Part shown: positions 12,968-21,889 of the stretch, in pieces
How the letters are laid out: each line of letters starts with the position of its first letter
Numbering within the stretch: position 1 is the stretch's first letter
Origin: Pseudomonas sp. MWU13-2100
GTDB taxonomy: Bacteria > Pseudomonadota > Gammaproteobacteria > Pseudomonadales > Pseudomonadaceae
Direction of reading: 5' to 3'
DNA length: 64,000 bases
NCBI RefSeq assembly: GCF_023242365.1
Contig: NZ_JALLIX010000031.1
Coordinates: 1 to 64,000, forward strand
Program-made: the position numbers and the translations under genes
The notes under the pieces: generated by a model
The model's database searches: none
Told to the model about the DNA's origin: nothing
Seen by the model: only the letters and a program-made list of their open reading frames with translations

Positions 12968-13509
12968 AGCGCCTGATCGGCCTGGGCCTGCTGCTGGCGG
13001 GCCTGCTGTACCCCTTTGCGGTGTATTTCGGCATGGAGCACTTCGCGCCCTGGCAGTTCGGGCTGTTGCTCGGCGGCCTGTGGCTGGCCCGGGCCCTGAG
13101 CGGGGAGCGGCGTCCCGGCAGCCTGTGGATGGCCCTCAGTGCCATCGCCTTCTGCGGTTTGCTGGCACTGCTGAACAGTCCGCTGCTGCTGCGCTGGTAC
13201 CCGGTGCTGATCAGCGCCTTCATGCTCGGCCTGTTCGGCCTGAGCCTGAAATTCGGCCCGCCGATGGTCGAGCGACTGGCCCGTCTGCGCGAGCCGCAAC
13301 TGCCGGACGTGGCGATTGACTATACGAGACAGGTAACCCGCGTCTGGAGCCTGTTTTTTCTCTGCAATGGCCTGATCGCCGCCGCCCTGACCCTCTGGGC
13401 GCCGCTGAGCTGGTGGATGCTGTACACCGGCCTGATCTCCTATGGGCTGATGGGTTTGCTGTTCGCCATTGAGTGGCTGGTACGACAACGGGTAAGAGGC
13501 CGCGCATGA
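12964..13509 (+). CDS. APE-cluster inner-membrane protein (COG4648 type)
   Basis: This 181-residue hydrophobic protein has about five predicted membrane helices and resembles the small COG4648 membrane proteins kept in aryl polyene operons. The biochemical role is not established; an involvement in presenting the product at the inner membrane is a guess from context. The ATGA overlaps on both sides tie it into the operon. Confidence 0.75.
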   Translation: MKRLIGLGLLLAGLLYPFAVYFGMEHFAPWQFGLLLGGLWLARALSGERRPGSLWMALSAIAFCGLLALLNSPLLLRWYPVLISAFMLGLFGLSLKFGPPMVERLARLREPQLPDVAIDYTRQVTRVWSLFFLCNGLIAAALTLWAPLSWWMLYTGLISYGLMGLLFAIEWLVRQRVRGRA

Positions 13510-15176
13510 ACTGGATAAACCTTGAGCAGTTGTTGCTCAAGTCGCATGGACCGCGAGCGGTCACCCTGGATCCGCCGCTGGATCACGCCGGGTTGTCGCT
13601 ACGGGCGTTGAGCCTGGCGGCCGGCTTGCAGGCCCGTGAGGTCAAGCATATCGCCGTGCACCTGGAAGATGCCGGGGAACTGGCCATCGCCCTGCTCGGT
13701 GCCTGGCGGGCCGGCGTCCGGGTGCTGCTGCCCGCCGACCTGCAAGAACAGACCCGCCAACGTTGGATGGCGGATGTCGACCTGTGGCTGACCGACAGTC
13801 ATGCCCTTGAGACACTCTGCGCCGAACCGTTGAGCCCGGCCGCGCTCGATCTCGATGACTGCCGCCTGAGCCTGTGCACCTCCGGCTCCAGCGGCGAACC
13901 CAAGCGCATCGACAAAAGCCTGCGCCAACTGGCCAATGAGATCCTGGCCCTGGAACAGCTGTGGGGCGCTGACCTCGACCAGGCCTGCATCATCGGCAGC
14001 GTCGCCACCCAACACATCTATGGATTGCTGTTCCGCGTGCTTTGGCCACTGTGTGCCGGTCGTACCTTCGTGCGCAGGCAACTGGCCTTCCCGGAAGACC
14101 TGCAACGCGCCAGCCGTGAACACCGGCAGTTCGCCTGGGTCGCGAGCCCGGCCCTGCTCAAGCGCATGGGCGACAACCTCGACTGGCCGGCTCTGAGCCT
14201 TGTGCGCCGGGTGTTTTCTTCCGGCGGCGCGCTCCCGCCCGAAGCAGCGTCCAGCCTGCAGCAACGCTTGCAGCAATGGCCGACGGAAATCCTTGGCAGC
14301 TCGGAAACCGGCGGTATTGCCTGGCGCCGGGGCGACCCGCTGTGGCGTCCCTTCGCCGATGTGCAACTGAGCCAGGACGCGGACGGCGCCTTGCGGGTGG
14401 CTTCGCCTTACCTGCCGGCCGGTCATGTCGAGCAAACGGCGGACGCGGCACGCATCGAAGCCGATGGTCGGTTCGAATTGCTGGGGCGGCTGGACCGCAT
14501 CGTCAAACTGGAAGAGAAACGCATCTCCCTGCCGATGCTGGAACAGGCCCTGATGGCGCACGACTGGGTTGCCGAAGCGCGCCTGGGCGTGGTGCAGGAA
14601 AACCGCGCCTACCTCGGCGCGCTGCTGGTGCTCTCCGAACAGGGGCTGCACAGCCTGCGCAACCAGGGTCGGCGTGCGCTGACCGAGACCCTGCGCAAGC
14701 ACCTGCTCAAACATTGCGAAGCCCTGGCGCTGCCGCGCCGCTGGCGTTTGCTGCGGCAGATGCCGCTGACCCCCCAGGGCAAATTGCCGCAAGCCGAAGT
14801 CCAGGCCCTGTTGCAAGCCCCGCGCCCCAAAGCGCCGGAAGTGCTGGCGCAACACGAGATGGACGGCGAATGGCTGTTGCAACTGGTCGTTCCGTTGGAC
14901 CTGGCCTACTTCAGCGGCCATTTCCCGATCACCCCGGTGCTGCCCGGCGTGGTGCAAGTGGATTGGGCCCTGGAGCTGGGGCGTGAGCGACTCGAACTGC
15001 CGGAAAAGTTCGCCGGCATGGAAGTGCTGAAATTCCAGCAACTGGTGCGTCCGGGCGATAAGCTCGAACTGAGCCTGCGCTTCGACCGTGAACGCAGCAA
15101 ACTGCATTTCGCCTTTCGCAATGCGGCCGCCGCCTGCTCCAGCGGACGCATTGTGCTGGAGGCGGCCCATGCATAA
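13506..15176 (+). CDS. AMP-ligase fused to a FabA/FabZ-like dehydratase
   Basis: This is a two-domain protein of 556 residues. Residues 1 to about 440 form an adenylate-forming ligase: the P-loop segment reads LCTSGSSGEPKRIDKS, the ILGSSETGGIAWRR block follows, and GRLDRIVKLEEKRIS is the hinge/C-domain region. This part should activate the aryl starter acid and load it on an ACP. From about residue 450 a hotdog dehydratase begins, with YFSGHFPITPVLPGV; His472 matches the catalytic His of FabZ-type enzymes. In E. coli the ligase and this dehydratase are, to my knowledge, separate proteins (ApeH and ApeI), so the fusion is notable. The ATG at 13506 overlaps the previous stop. Confidence 0.87.
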   Translation: MNWINLEQLLLKSHGPRAVTLDPPLDHAGLSLRALSLAAGLQAREVKHIAVHLEDAGELAIALLGAWRAGVRVLLPADLQEQTRQRWMADVDLWLTDSHALETLCAEPLSPAALDLDDCRLSLCTSGSSGEPKRIDKSLRQLANEILALEQLWGADLDQACIIGSVATQHIYGLLFRVLWPLCAGRTFVRRQLAFPEDLQRASREHRQFAWVASPALLKRMGDNLDWPALSLVRRVFSSGGALPPEAASSLQQRLQQWPTEILGSSETGGIAWRRGDPLWRPFADVQLSQDADGALRVASPYLPAGHVEQTADAARIEADGRFELLGRLDRIVKLEEKRISLPMLEQALMAHDWVAEARLGVVQENRAYLGALLVLSEQGLHSLRNQGRRALTETLRKHLLKHCEALALPRRWRLLRQMPLTPQGKLPQAEVQALLQAPRPKAPEVLAQHEMDGEWLLQLVVPLDLAYFSGHFPITPVLPGVVQVDWALELGRERLELPEKFAGMEVLKFQQLVRPGDKLELSLRFDRERSKLHFAFRNAAAACSSGRIVLEAAHA

Positions 15177-15903
15177 GCCCTGCGCAATCATCCCGGTTTA
15201 CAACCATGAAGCCGCCGTACCCGCGGTGATCGACGCCCTGCTGCGTATCGGCTTGACCTGCATACTGGTGGACGACGGCAGCAGCCCGGCCTGCGCGGCG
15301 GTACTGGAACGACTCGCCGAACACGAACGAGTCACCCTGGTGAAACTACCGGTCAATCAGGGCAAGGGCGGCGCGGTCATGGTCGGGCTGCGGGAAGCCA
15401 CGCGCCTGGGCTTCAGCCACGCCCTGCAAGTGGACGCCGACGGCCAGCACGACCTGAGCGACGTCACGAGCTTCCTCGACGCCTCGCGCCGCCATCCCGA
15501 GGCGCTGATCTGCGGCTACCCGCAATACGACGAGAGCGTGCCCAAGGGCCGGCTCTACGCCCGCTACCTGACCCACGTCTGGGTCTGGATCAACAGCCTT
15601 TCGTTGCAGATCCGCGACTCCATGTGCGGCTTCCGGATCTACCCGCTGCCACCGGTACTGGCGTTGATCGACTCGGCGAAGCTGGGCAAACGCATGGACT
15701 TCGACTCGGAAATCCTCGTGCGCCTGTCCTGGCGCAACCAGCCCATGCGCTGGCTGCCGATCAAGGTTCATTACCCCCAGGACGGCCTATCGCACTTCCG
15801 CATGTTCCACGACAACGCGCTGATTTCCAGCATGCACACCCGGATGTTCTTCGGCATGCTGGTGCGCCTGCCAAGCATCCTCTGGCGACGGTGGCGAGCA
15901 TGA
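15169..15903 (+). CDS. Family 2 glycosyltransferase
   Basis: This 244-residue GT-A-fold glycosyltransferase has the nucleotide-binding VDDGSS at about residues 34-39 and the metal-binding DADGQHD at about 91-97. An acceptor-region segment DSMCGFRIYPLPP and a C-terminal basic, hydrophobic tail follow. This resembles dolichol-phosphate mannosyltransferase-like enzymes. In APE clusters it is taken to add a sugar to the lipid carrier or the polyene; the donor is unknown. GGAGG lies upstream of ATG 15169. The start lies within the end of the ligase-dehydratase gene, and the next gene starts at the ATGA overlap. Confidence 0.88.
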   Translation: MHKPCAIIPVYNHEAAVPAVIDALLRIGLTCILVDDGSSPACAAVLERLAEHERVTLVKLPVNQGKGGAVMVGLREATRLGFSHALQVDADGQHDLSDVTSFLDASRRHPEALICGYPQYDESVPKGRLYARYLTHVWVWINSLSLQIRDSMCGFRIYPLPPVLALIDSAKLGKRMDFDSEILVRLSWRNQPMRWLPIKVHYPQDGLSHFRMFHDNALISSMHTRMFFGMLVRLPSILWRRWRA

Positions 15904-16838
15904 GCGACGCGCAAAAACACTGGGCCGACCGCCAGGAGCGTGGCAGTTTCTGCTTGATGAAACTCACCGCCTTCGGCGTCAGGGTCCTCGGCCGCCGGGT
16001 GCTCAGCCCGGTGCTCCACGGCATCGTCCTGTACTTTTTCCTGTTCGGTCGCAGCGCCCGGCAGAGTGCCTGGCAGTACCAGCAGTGCCTGGCCGACTGG
16101 AGCGGTTATGGCGCCCTGCGACCGACCCGCATGAAAGTCTTCAAACAGTTCATGGCCTTTGCCGACTCTCTGCTGGACAAGCTCGACGTGTGGAACGGCA
16201 AGCTGCGCCTGGAACAGCTCGAAATCATCGACCCGGCACTGCTCCGCGATCAGTTGCGCGGCGCGCGCGGGCAGATGCTGGTGGGCGCCCACCTGGGCAA
16301 CCTGGAAGTCTGTCGCGCGCTCGCCGAACTGGGTGAAAAGGTCACCATGAACGTGCTGGTGCACACCAAGCACGCCGAGCGCTTCAACCGCCTGTTGGGC
16401 GAGGCCGGGGCGAGCAACCTGCGGCTGATCCAGGTCAGCGAGCTGGATCCGGCGATCATGCTGCAACTGAGCCAGCGCCTGGAGCGGGGCGAGTGGCTGG
16501 CGATTGCCGGCGACCGCGTGCCGTTGCATGGCGGGCGCCATGTGCGGGTGGATTTCCTCGGCCAGTCCGCGGCGTTCCCGCAAGGCCCATGGCTTCTCGC
16601 CGGGCTGCTGAAATGCCCGGTCAACCTGCTGTTCTGCGTGAAACTCCAGGGCCGCTACCGCATCACCCTCGAAGCCTTCAGCGAGAGGGTGCAGTGGAAA
16701 CGCGGCGACCGCGAACAGGTGATTGCCCAGTGGGCCACCCGTTACGCCGAACGCCTGGGCCAGTACTGCCTGCAGGCACCGTACCAATGGTTCAATTTCT
16801 ACCCTTTCTGGAAATCCGATGACAACGCATCCGCTTGA
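15900..16838 (+). CDS. LpxL/HtrB-type lysophospholipid acyltransferase
   Basis: This 312-residue member of the lipid A late-acyltransferase-like family has an N-terminal membrane anchor (LHGIVLYFFLFGRS). The conserved segment MLVGAHLGNLEVCRAL holds the HxxxxE/D-type box (HLGNLE), and AIAGDRVPLHGGRHVRVDF is the second family block. Such genes sit beside the GT2 gene in APE operons, where in some relatives the two are fused. It probably acylates the glycolipid part of the final product (inference). The start at 15900 overlaps the GT2 stop as ATGA. Confidence 0.85.
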   Translation: MSDAQKHWADRQERGSFCLMKLTAFGVRVLGRRVLSPVLHGIVLYFFLFGRSARQSAWQYQQCLADWSGYGALRPTRMKVFKQFMAFADSLLDKLDVWNGKLRLEQLEIIDPALLRDQLRGARGQMLVGAHLGNLEVCRALAELGEKVTMNVLVHTKHAERFNRLLGEAGASNLRLIQVSELDPAIMLQLSQRLERGEWLAIAGDRVPLHGGRHVRVDFLGQSAAFPQGPWLLAGLLKCPVNLLFCVKLQGRYRITLEAFSERVQWKRGDREQVIAQWATRYAERLGQYCLQAPYQWFNFYPFWKSDDNASA

Positions 16839-18363
16839 GCCGGTCACCTTCGGCGAACTCCCGCTGCGCATCGAAGACGTGCTGGCCCTGGCCAACCGTC
16901 AGGTGCCGACGCAACTGCAAGGCGACCCGGCGTTCCGCCAGCGCATTGCCAAGGGCGCGCAGTTCCTTGACTCACTGCTGGACAAGGAAGGCGTGATCTA
17001 CGGCGTCACCACCGGCTACGGCGACTCCTGCGTGGTGGCGGTGCCGCTGCAGCACGTCGAAGCCTTGCCGCGCCACCTCTACACCTTCCACGGTTGCGGC
17101 CTCGGCCAGTTGCTCGACCCGCAGGCGACCCGCGCGGTGCTGGCGGCGCGCTTGCAGTCGCTGTGCCACGGCGTGTCCGGCGTGCGCGTGGAGCTGCTGG
17201 AACGACTGCAGGCCTTTCTCGACCTGGACATCCTGCCGCTGATTCCCGAAGAGGGCTCGGTCGGCGCCAGTGGCGACCTGACGCCACTGTCCTACGTCGC
17301 CGCGACCCTCTCCGGCGAACGCGAAGTACTGTTTCGCGGCGAACGCCGCCAGTCCTGCGACGTGCACCGTGAACTGGGCTGGGAACCGCTGGTGCTACGG
17401 CCCAAGGAAGCCCTGGCGTTGATGAACGGCACCGCGGTGATGACCGGCCTGGCCTGCCTGGCCTTTGCCCGCGCCGACTATCTGCTGCAACTGGCGACCC
17501 GCATCACCGCCCTCAACGTGGTGGCCCTGCAAGGCAACCCGGAGCACTTCGACGAGCGCCTGTTCGCCGCCAAGCCACACCCAGGGCAGATGCAGGTGGC
17601 CGCCTGGCTGCGCAAGGACCTCGCCATCGATGCGCCAACCGCGCCGCTGCACCGCTTGCAGGATCGCTACTCGCTGCGCTGCGCCCCCCACGTCCTCGGC
17701 GTGCTGGCCGACAGCCTGGGCTGGTTGCGCTCATTTATCGAAACCGAACTGAACAGCGCCAACGACAACCCGATCATCGATGCCGAAGAAGAACGCGTGC
17801 TCCACGGCGGGCACTTCTACGGCGGGCATATCGCCTTTGCCATGGACAGCCTCAAGACCCTGGTGGCCAACGTCGCCGACCTGCTCGATCGGCAGCTCGC
17901 GCTGCTGGTGGACGTGCGCTACAACCACGGCCTGCCGAGCAACCTGTCCGGCTCAAGCGCCGAACGCGCGATGCTCAACCATGGCTTCAAGGCCGTGCAG
18001 ATCGGCGCCAGCGCCTGGACCGCCGAAGCCCTGAAAAACACCATGCCGGCCAGCGTGTTCTCGCGCTCCACCGAATGCCACAACCAGGACAAGGTGAGCA
18101 TGGGCACCATTGCCGCCCGCGACGCGATCCGCGTGCTGGAGCTGACCGAACAGGTCGCCGCCGCCACCTTGCTCGCCGCCAATCAGGGGGTCTGGTTGCG
18201 TGGCCAGGCCAGCGACGCACGACCGCTGCCGCCGGCCCTGGCGGCCATGCACGAAACCCTGGCAAAAGACTTCCCCCCGGTGATCGAAGACCGCGCCCTC
18301 GAAGCCGAACTGCGCCTGTGCCTGAAACGCATCGCCGAACAACACTGGAGGCTGCATGCGTAG
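16819..18363 (+). CDS. Aromatic amino acid ammonia-lyase (MIO enzyme)
   Basis: This 514-residue member of the histidine/phenylalanine/tyrosine ammonia-lyase family eliminates ammonia from an aromatic amino acid to give an aryl-acrylate. The catalytic MIO group forms from Ala150-Ser151-Gly152 in SVGASGDLTPLSY. NTMPASVFSRSTECHNQD and SANDNPIID are further family blocks. By eye alignment the substrate-selectivity pair is Phe90-His91, which is neither His-Leu (TAL), Phe-Leu (PAL) nor Ser-His (HAL). In this operon it plausibly supplies the aryl starter acid for the ligase. The start at ATG 16819 overlaps the acyltransferase by 20 bp; an upstream in-frame extension is rejected as non-homologous. 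Confidence 0.9.
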   Translation: MTTHPLEPVTFGELPLRIEDVLALANRQVPTQLQGDPAFRQRIAKGAQFLDSLLDKEGVIYGVTTGYGDSCVVAVPLQHVEALPRHLYTFHGCGLGQLLDPQATRAVLAARLQSLCHGVSGVRVELLERLQAFLDLDILPLIPEEGSVGASGDLTPLSYVAATLSGEREVLFRGERRQSCDVHRELGWEPLVLRPKEALALMNGTAVMTGLACLAFARADYLLQLATRITALNVVALQGNPEHFDERLFAAKPHPGQMQVAAWLRKDLAIDAPTAPLHRLQDRYSLRCAPHVLGVLADSLGWLRSFIETELNSANDNPIIDAEEERVLHGGHFYGGHIAFAMDSLKTLVANVADLLDRQLALLVDVRYNHGLPSNLSGSSAERAMLNHGFKAVQIGASAWTAEALKNTMPASVFSRSTECHNQDKVSMGTIAARDAIRVLELTEQVAAATLLAANQGVWLRGQASDARPLPPALAAMHETLAKDFPPVIEDRALEAELRLCLKRIAEQHWRLHA

Positions 18364-18781
18364 CCGCGGCGTACTGCATGTCGACACCGAGATCCTGGTG
18401 CCGTTCTTCGACGTCGACAGCATGCATGTGGTCTGGCACGGCCATTACGTGAAGTACCTGGAAGTCGCCCGCTGCGCGCTGCTGGACCATATCGGCCACA
18501 ACTACACGCACATGCTCGAATCCGGCTATGCGTGGCCGGTGATCGACCTGCAACTGCGTTATGTGCGCGGGGCGGTGTTCGGCCAGAAGATCAATGTGCG
18601 GGCCAACCTGGTGGAGTGGGAGAACCGCTTGAAGGTCAACTACCTGATCACCGACCTGGCCAGCGGCGAACGCCTGACCCGCGCCAGTAGCGTGCAGGTG
18701 GCCGTGGATCTCCACAGCCGGGAAATGCAACTGGCTTCGCCAAAAGTCTTCGTCGCCGCCGTCGAGAAGGTGCTGGCATGA
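18356..18781 (+). CDS. 4-hydroxybenzoyl-CoA thioesterase-like hotdog enzyme
   Basis: This 141-residue acyl-CoA/ACP thioesterase of the hotdog fold has FFDVDSMHVVWHGHYVKYLE near the N terminus, with an Asp at the position used for catalysis in 4-hydroxybenzoyl-CoA thioesterases. In APE pathways it may release or proofread polyene intermediates. It overlaps the ammonia-lyase by 8 bp and the LolA-like gene by 4 bp. Confidence 0.88.
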   Translation: MRSRGVLHVDTEILVPFFDVDSMHVVWHGHYVKYLEVARCALLDHIGHNYTHMLESGYAWPVIDLQLRYVRGAVFGQKINVRANLVEWENRLKVNYLITDLASGERLTRASSVQVAVDLHSREMQLASPKVFVAAVEKVLA

Positions 18782-19491
18782 GCCTCTTTACTCAAGCACG
18801 ACACAAAACCTGTTGGAGCCGGCTTGCTGGCGATAGCGTCCGCAGGATCACCGAAAGGCTCAAGGACCTCATCGCCGGCAAGCCAGCGCCTGCAAGGTTC
18901 GCTTGCCTGTTGAGCCTGTTGTCCGGCCTGGGCCTGTCCGCCCAGGCTTCGGCCTTCGACCTGCAACAGCTTAGCGAGCAACTGGCCAAGCCCTCGGTGA
19001 TCCACGGCGACTTCATCCAGGAAAAACACCTGCGCGCCCTAGCGCAACCGCTGACCAGCAAGGGCACCTTCGTCCTCGCCAAGGACCACGGCCTGCTCTG
19101 GCTGCTCAAGTCACCGTTGCAGCAGGACTACCGCATCAGCGCCAAGGGCATCGCCCGCCGTGACCCCAGCGGCTGGCAAATGGTCCCGAACAAAAGCGCC
19201 GGAGCCGAACAGAACCGCCTGTTCATCGCCGTCCTGCAGGGCGACAGCACGGGCCTGCAACGGGATTTCGAACTGCAACTGCAAGGTGAGGCCCAGCACT
19301 GGCAACTGACCCTGATTCCGCGCTCGGTGCTGCTCAAGCAGATCTTCACCCGGATCAATATCGACGGCGGCGAATTGGTGCAGCGCATCGAACTGCTGGA
19401 AACCCAGGGCGACAGCACGGTCCTGCGCATGCAGGACAGCAGCGCCGCCCTCCCCCTGAGCGACGCGGAGCAGCATGACTTTGCCGAGTGA
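18778..19491 (+). CDS. LolA-like outer-membrane lipoprotein/polyene carrier
   Basis: This 237-residue periplasmic protein is related to LolA. The mature part starts around FDLQQLSEQL and contains HGDFIQEKHLRALAQPLTSK, GTFVLAKDHGLLWLLKSP and LTLIPRSVLLKQIFTRINID, typical of the LolA-like proteins of APE clusters that ferry the hydrophobic product across the periplasm. The signal peptide ends at AQASA|FDL. It carries an abnormally long n-region of about 42 residues, most of it (about residues 11-40) encoded by a REP doublet lying in frame at 18810-18896. Whether translation starts at ATG 18778, coupled to the thioesterase stop, or at a later TTG is uncertain. Confidence 0.85.
   Translation: MSLFTQARHKTCWSRLAGDSVRRITERLKDLIAGKPAPARFACLLSLLSGLGLSAQASAFDLQQLSEQLAKPSVIHGDFIQEKHLRALAQPLTSKGTFVLAKDHGLLWLLKSPLQQDYRISAKGIARRDPSGWQMVPNKSAGAEQNRLFIAVLQGDSTGLQRDFELQLQGEAQHWQLTLIPRSVLLKQIFTRINIDGGELVQRIELLETQGDSTVLRMQDSSAALPLSDAEQHDFAE
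18810..18896. repeat. REP doublet inside the LolA-like reading frame
   Basis: TTGGAGCCGGCTTGCTGGCG (about 18813-18832) and CGCCGGCAAGCCAGCGCC (about 18873-18890) form an imperfect inverted repeat of the other common Pseudomonas REP family (GCCGGCTTGCTGGCGAT type). Unlike all other REP elements in this window it lies inside a reading frame, contributing the positively charged n-region of a signal peptide without breaking the frame. Confidence 0.75.
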
Positions 19492-21889
19492 ACGCCTGCT
19501 CCCGCGTCTGTTCTTGATCCTGCTGCTGGCAGTGCTGGCGCTCGCCGGCTGGCAATGGCGCCATGGCGCGCCACTGTCGGCCGATCTCATGGAACTGGTG
19601 CCGGGCTCGGCGCCGAATGCCCTGGAACTCAAGGCCGAACAGCGCATGCAGGAGCCCTTGAACCGGGAAATGCTGGTGCTGGTGGGCCAGGCCGATCGCC
19701 AGAAAGCCATTGCCCTGGCGCAACGGCTGGGTGAACGCTGGCAGGCCAGCGGACTGTTCGAAACCGTGCAGTGGAGCTTGCAGGCCGACCTGCCGGCCTT
19801 GCGCCAACAACTGCTGGTCAGCCGCCTGGCGATGCTTGCCCGGACGGACCGAGAGCAGTTGATCGAACACCCGGCAGCGTTTATCCAGCAACGGCTCCAG
19901 TCCCTGTTCGACCCCTTTGCCGGCGTCAGCCTGGTGCCGAGCCAGGACGACTGGCTCGGCCTGACCGGACGCATCCAGGACAGCCGGCCGAAAACCGGCG
20001 CGGTGCAATTCGATCTCGGCAGCGGCGCGCTGATCGCCGAGGCCGACGGCAAAAACTGGGTGCTGTTGCGCGCCCGCACCCGCGGCAACGCCTTCGACAT
20101 GAAGCTGCCGGTGCAGGTCGCCGAACTGCTCAAGCAAGGTCGCGAAGAGGCCGCGCGCGATGACGCGCAACTGCTCGCCGCCAGCGGCCTGCTGTATGCC
20201 GCCGCCGGCCAGCAACAGGCAACCCGGGAAATCACCTGGGTCGGTGGTGGCGCCACCTTCGGCATTCTCCTGCTGCTGTTGCTGGCTTTCCGGCGCTGGC
20301 GGGTATTGTTGGCGTTTGTCCCGGTGCTGGTGGGCATGCTCTTCGGCAGCGTGGCCTGCGTGGCACTGTTCGGTCATCTGCATGTGATGACCCTGGTCCT
20401 GGGGGCCAGCCTGATCGGCGTGGCCGTGGACTACCCGCTGCATTACCTGTCCAAGAGCTGGAGCCTGAAACCCTGGCACAGCTGGCCGGCCCTGCGCATC
20501 ACCTTGCCCGGACTGAGCCTGAGCCTGGCCACCAGTTGCATCGGTTACCTGGCTCTGGCCTGGACACCGTTTCCGGCCCTGACCCAGATCGCCGTGTTCT
20601 CCGCCGCCGGCCTGCTGGGGGCCTACCTGAGCGCCGTGTGCCTGCTGCCCGCGCTGCTCAAGGGCACAGACCTATGTCCGGCGCAGTGGCCGCTGCGGGT
20701 CTGCGAAGTGTTGCTGAAGGTGCGTGAAGCGCTGCTGCGCAAGGTCGGCAACCGGTTGCTGCTGGCGCTGCTGGTGCTGTTCTGTGCCGGCGGCTTGTGG
20801 CACCTGACCAGCAAGAACGATATCCGCCAATGGGTCGGCGCGCCGGCGCAATTGCAGGCCGAGGCCCAAGCCGTCGCGCGGATCACCGGTTACCAGCCCA
20901 CCAGCCAGTTCTTCCTGGTCCGCGGCGCCGATCAACAACAGTTGCTGGAGCGCCAGGCCGCACTCGGCGAGCGGCTCGATCAACTGGTGAGCCAAGGCAA
21001 ACTCCAGGGCTATCAGTCCCTCGATCAGGTGGTCAGCCTGCCCCGGGAACAGCAACAGTTACAGGACTCGCTCAAGCAACTGCCAGGGTTCTGGCAACCC
21101 TTGCTCGACCTCGGTGTTCCGGCCGCGGCCCTGCAAAACGAATTGGCCCAGTTGCAAGCCCTGCCGATCCAGGATATCGACAGCGCCCTCAAAGGCCCGC
21201 TGTCCGAGCCCTGGCGCCTGCTCTGGCTGGGTACGCAAGCCGATGGCGTGGCCGGCATGGTCAGCCTGCGCGGCCTGAACAACGCCGACCTGCTGCGCGC
21301 TCAAACCGACGGCCTGCCAGGGGTAAAACTGGTGGACCGGCTGGGCGAGTTGAACAAGGTGTTTGCCGCCACCCAGGTCAGCGCCGCCGAGCTGAAACTG
21401 GCGTCCTGCGTGCTGATCGTGCTGTTGCTGATCCTGCCGTTCGGCCTAGGCGGGGCCCTGCGGATCATCACCCTGCCGCTGCTGGCAGCGCTGTGCAGCC
21501 TGGCCAGCCTCGGCTGGTTCGGCCAGCCGTTGACGCTGTTCAGCCTGTTCGGCCTGCTGCTGGTGACTGCCATCAGCGTCGACTACGCGATCCTGATGCG
21601 CGAGCAGATCGGCGGGGCCGCCGTCAGCCTGCTGGGCACCTTGCTGGCCGCCCTGACCACCTGGCTGTCGTTCGGCCTGCTGGCGATTTCCAGCACCCCG
21701 GCAGTCAGCAACTTCGGCCTGGCAGTGAGTCTGGGACTGGCCTTCAGCTTCCTGCTCGCGCCCTGGGCCGCCCGTCCGACCGACAAGAACGCGACACCGC
21801 AAGCCGAACACTCGGTCACCACAGTCAAGCCGAGCTCTATCCCTTCGAAACCGTCGAACCCCTCAAGGAGCCTGTGTGCCAATGATTGA
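19475..21889 (+). CDS. MMPL/RND-family exporter of the APE cluster
   Basis: This inner-membrane exporter has 804 residues and the two-halved RND/MMPL layout. TM1 comes right after the N terminus, then a large periplasmic loop to about residue 240 and a block of five to six helices (ITWVGGGATFGILLLLLLAF onwards). A second periplasmic loop follows, and a second helix block from about residue 645. The motifs GASLIGVAVDYPLHYL and LLLVTAISVDYAILMREQ match the charged D/Y-containing helix of MMPL proteins. It likely hands the polyene-lipid to the LolA-like carrier encoded just upstream, with which it overlaps by 17 bp. Confidence 0.9.
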   Translation: MTLPSERLLPRLFLILLLAVLALAGWQWRHGAPLSADLMELVPGSAPNALELKAEQRMQEPLNREMLVLVGQADRQKAIALAQRLGERWQASGLFETVQWSLQADLPALRQQLLVSRLAMLARTDREQLIEHPAAFIQQRLQSLFDPFAGVSLVPSQDDWLGLTGRIQDSRPKTGAVQFDLGSGALIAEADGKNWVLLRARTRGNAFDMKLPVQVAELLKQGREEAARDDAQLLAASGLLYAAAGQQQATREITWVGGGATFGILLLLLLAFRRWRVLLAFVPVLVGMLFGSVACVALFGHLHVMTLVLGASLIGVAVDYPLHYLSKSWSLKPWHSWPALRITLPGLSLSLATSCIGYLALAWTPFPALTQIAVFSAAGLLGAYLSAVCLLPALLKGTDLCPAQWPLRVCEVLLKVREALLRKVGNRLLLALLVLFCAGGLWHLTSKNDIRQWVGAPAQLQAEAQAVARITGYQPTSQFFLVRGADQQQLLERQAALGERLDQLVSQGKLQGYQSLDQVVSLPREQQQLQDSLKQLPGFWQPLLDLGVPAAALQNELAQLQALPIQDIDSALKGPLSEPWRLLWLGTQADGVAGMVSLRGLNNADLLRAQTDGLPGVKLVDRLGELNKVFAATQVSAAELKLASCVLIVLLLILPFGLGGALRIITLPLLAALCSLASLGWFGQPLTLFSLFGLLLVTAISVDYAILMREQIGGAAVSLLGTLLAALTTWLSFGLLAISSTPAVSNFGLAVSLGLAFSFLLAPWAARPTDKNATPQAEHSVTTVKPSSIPSKPSNPSRSLCAND

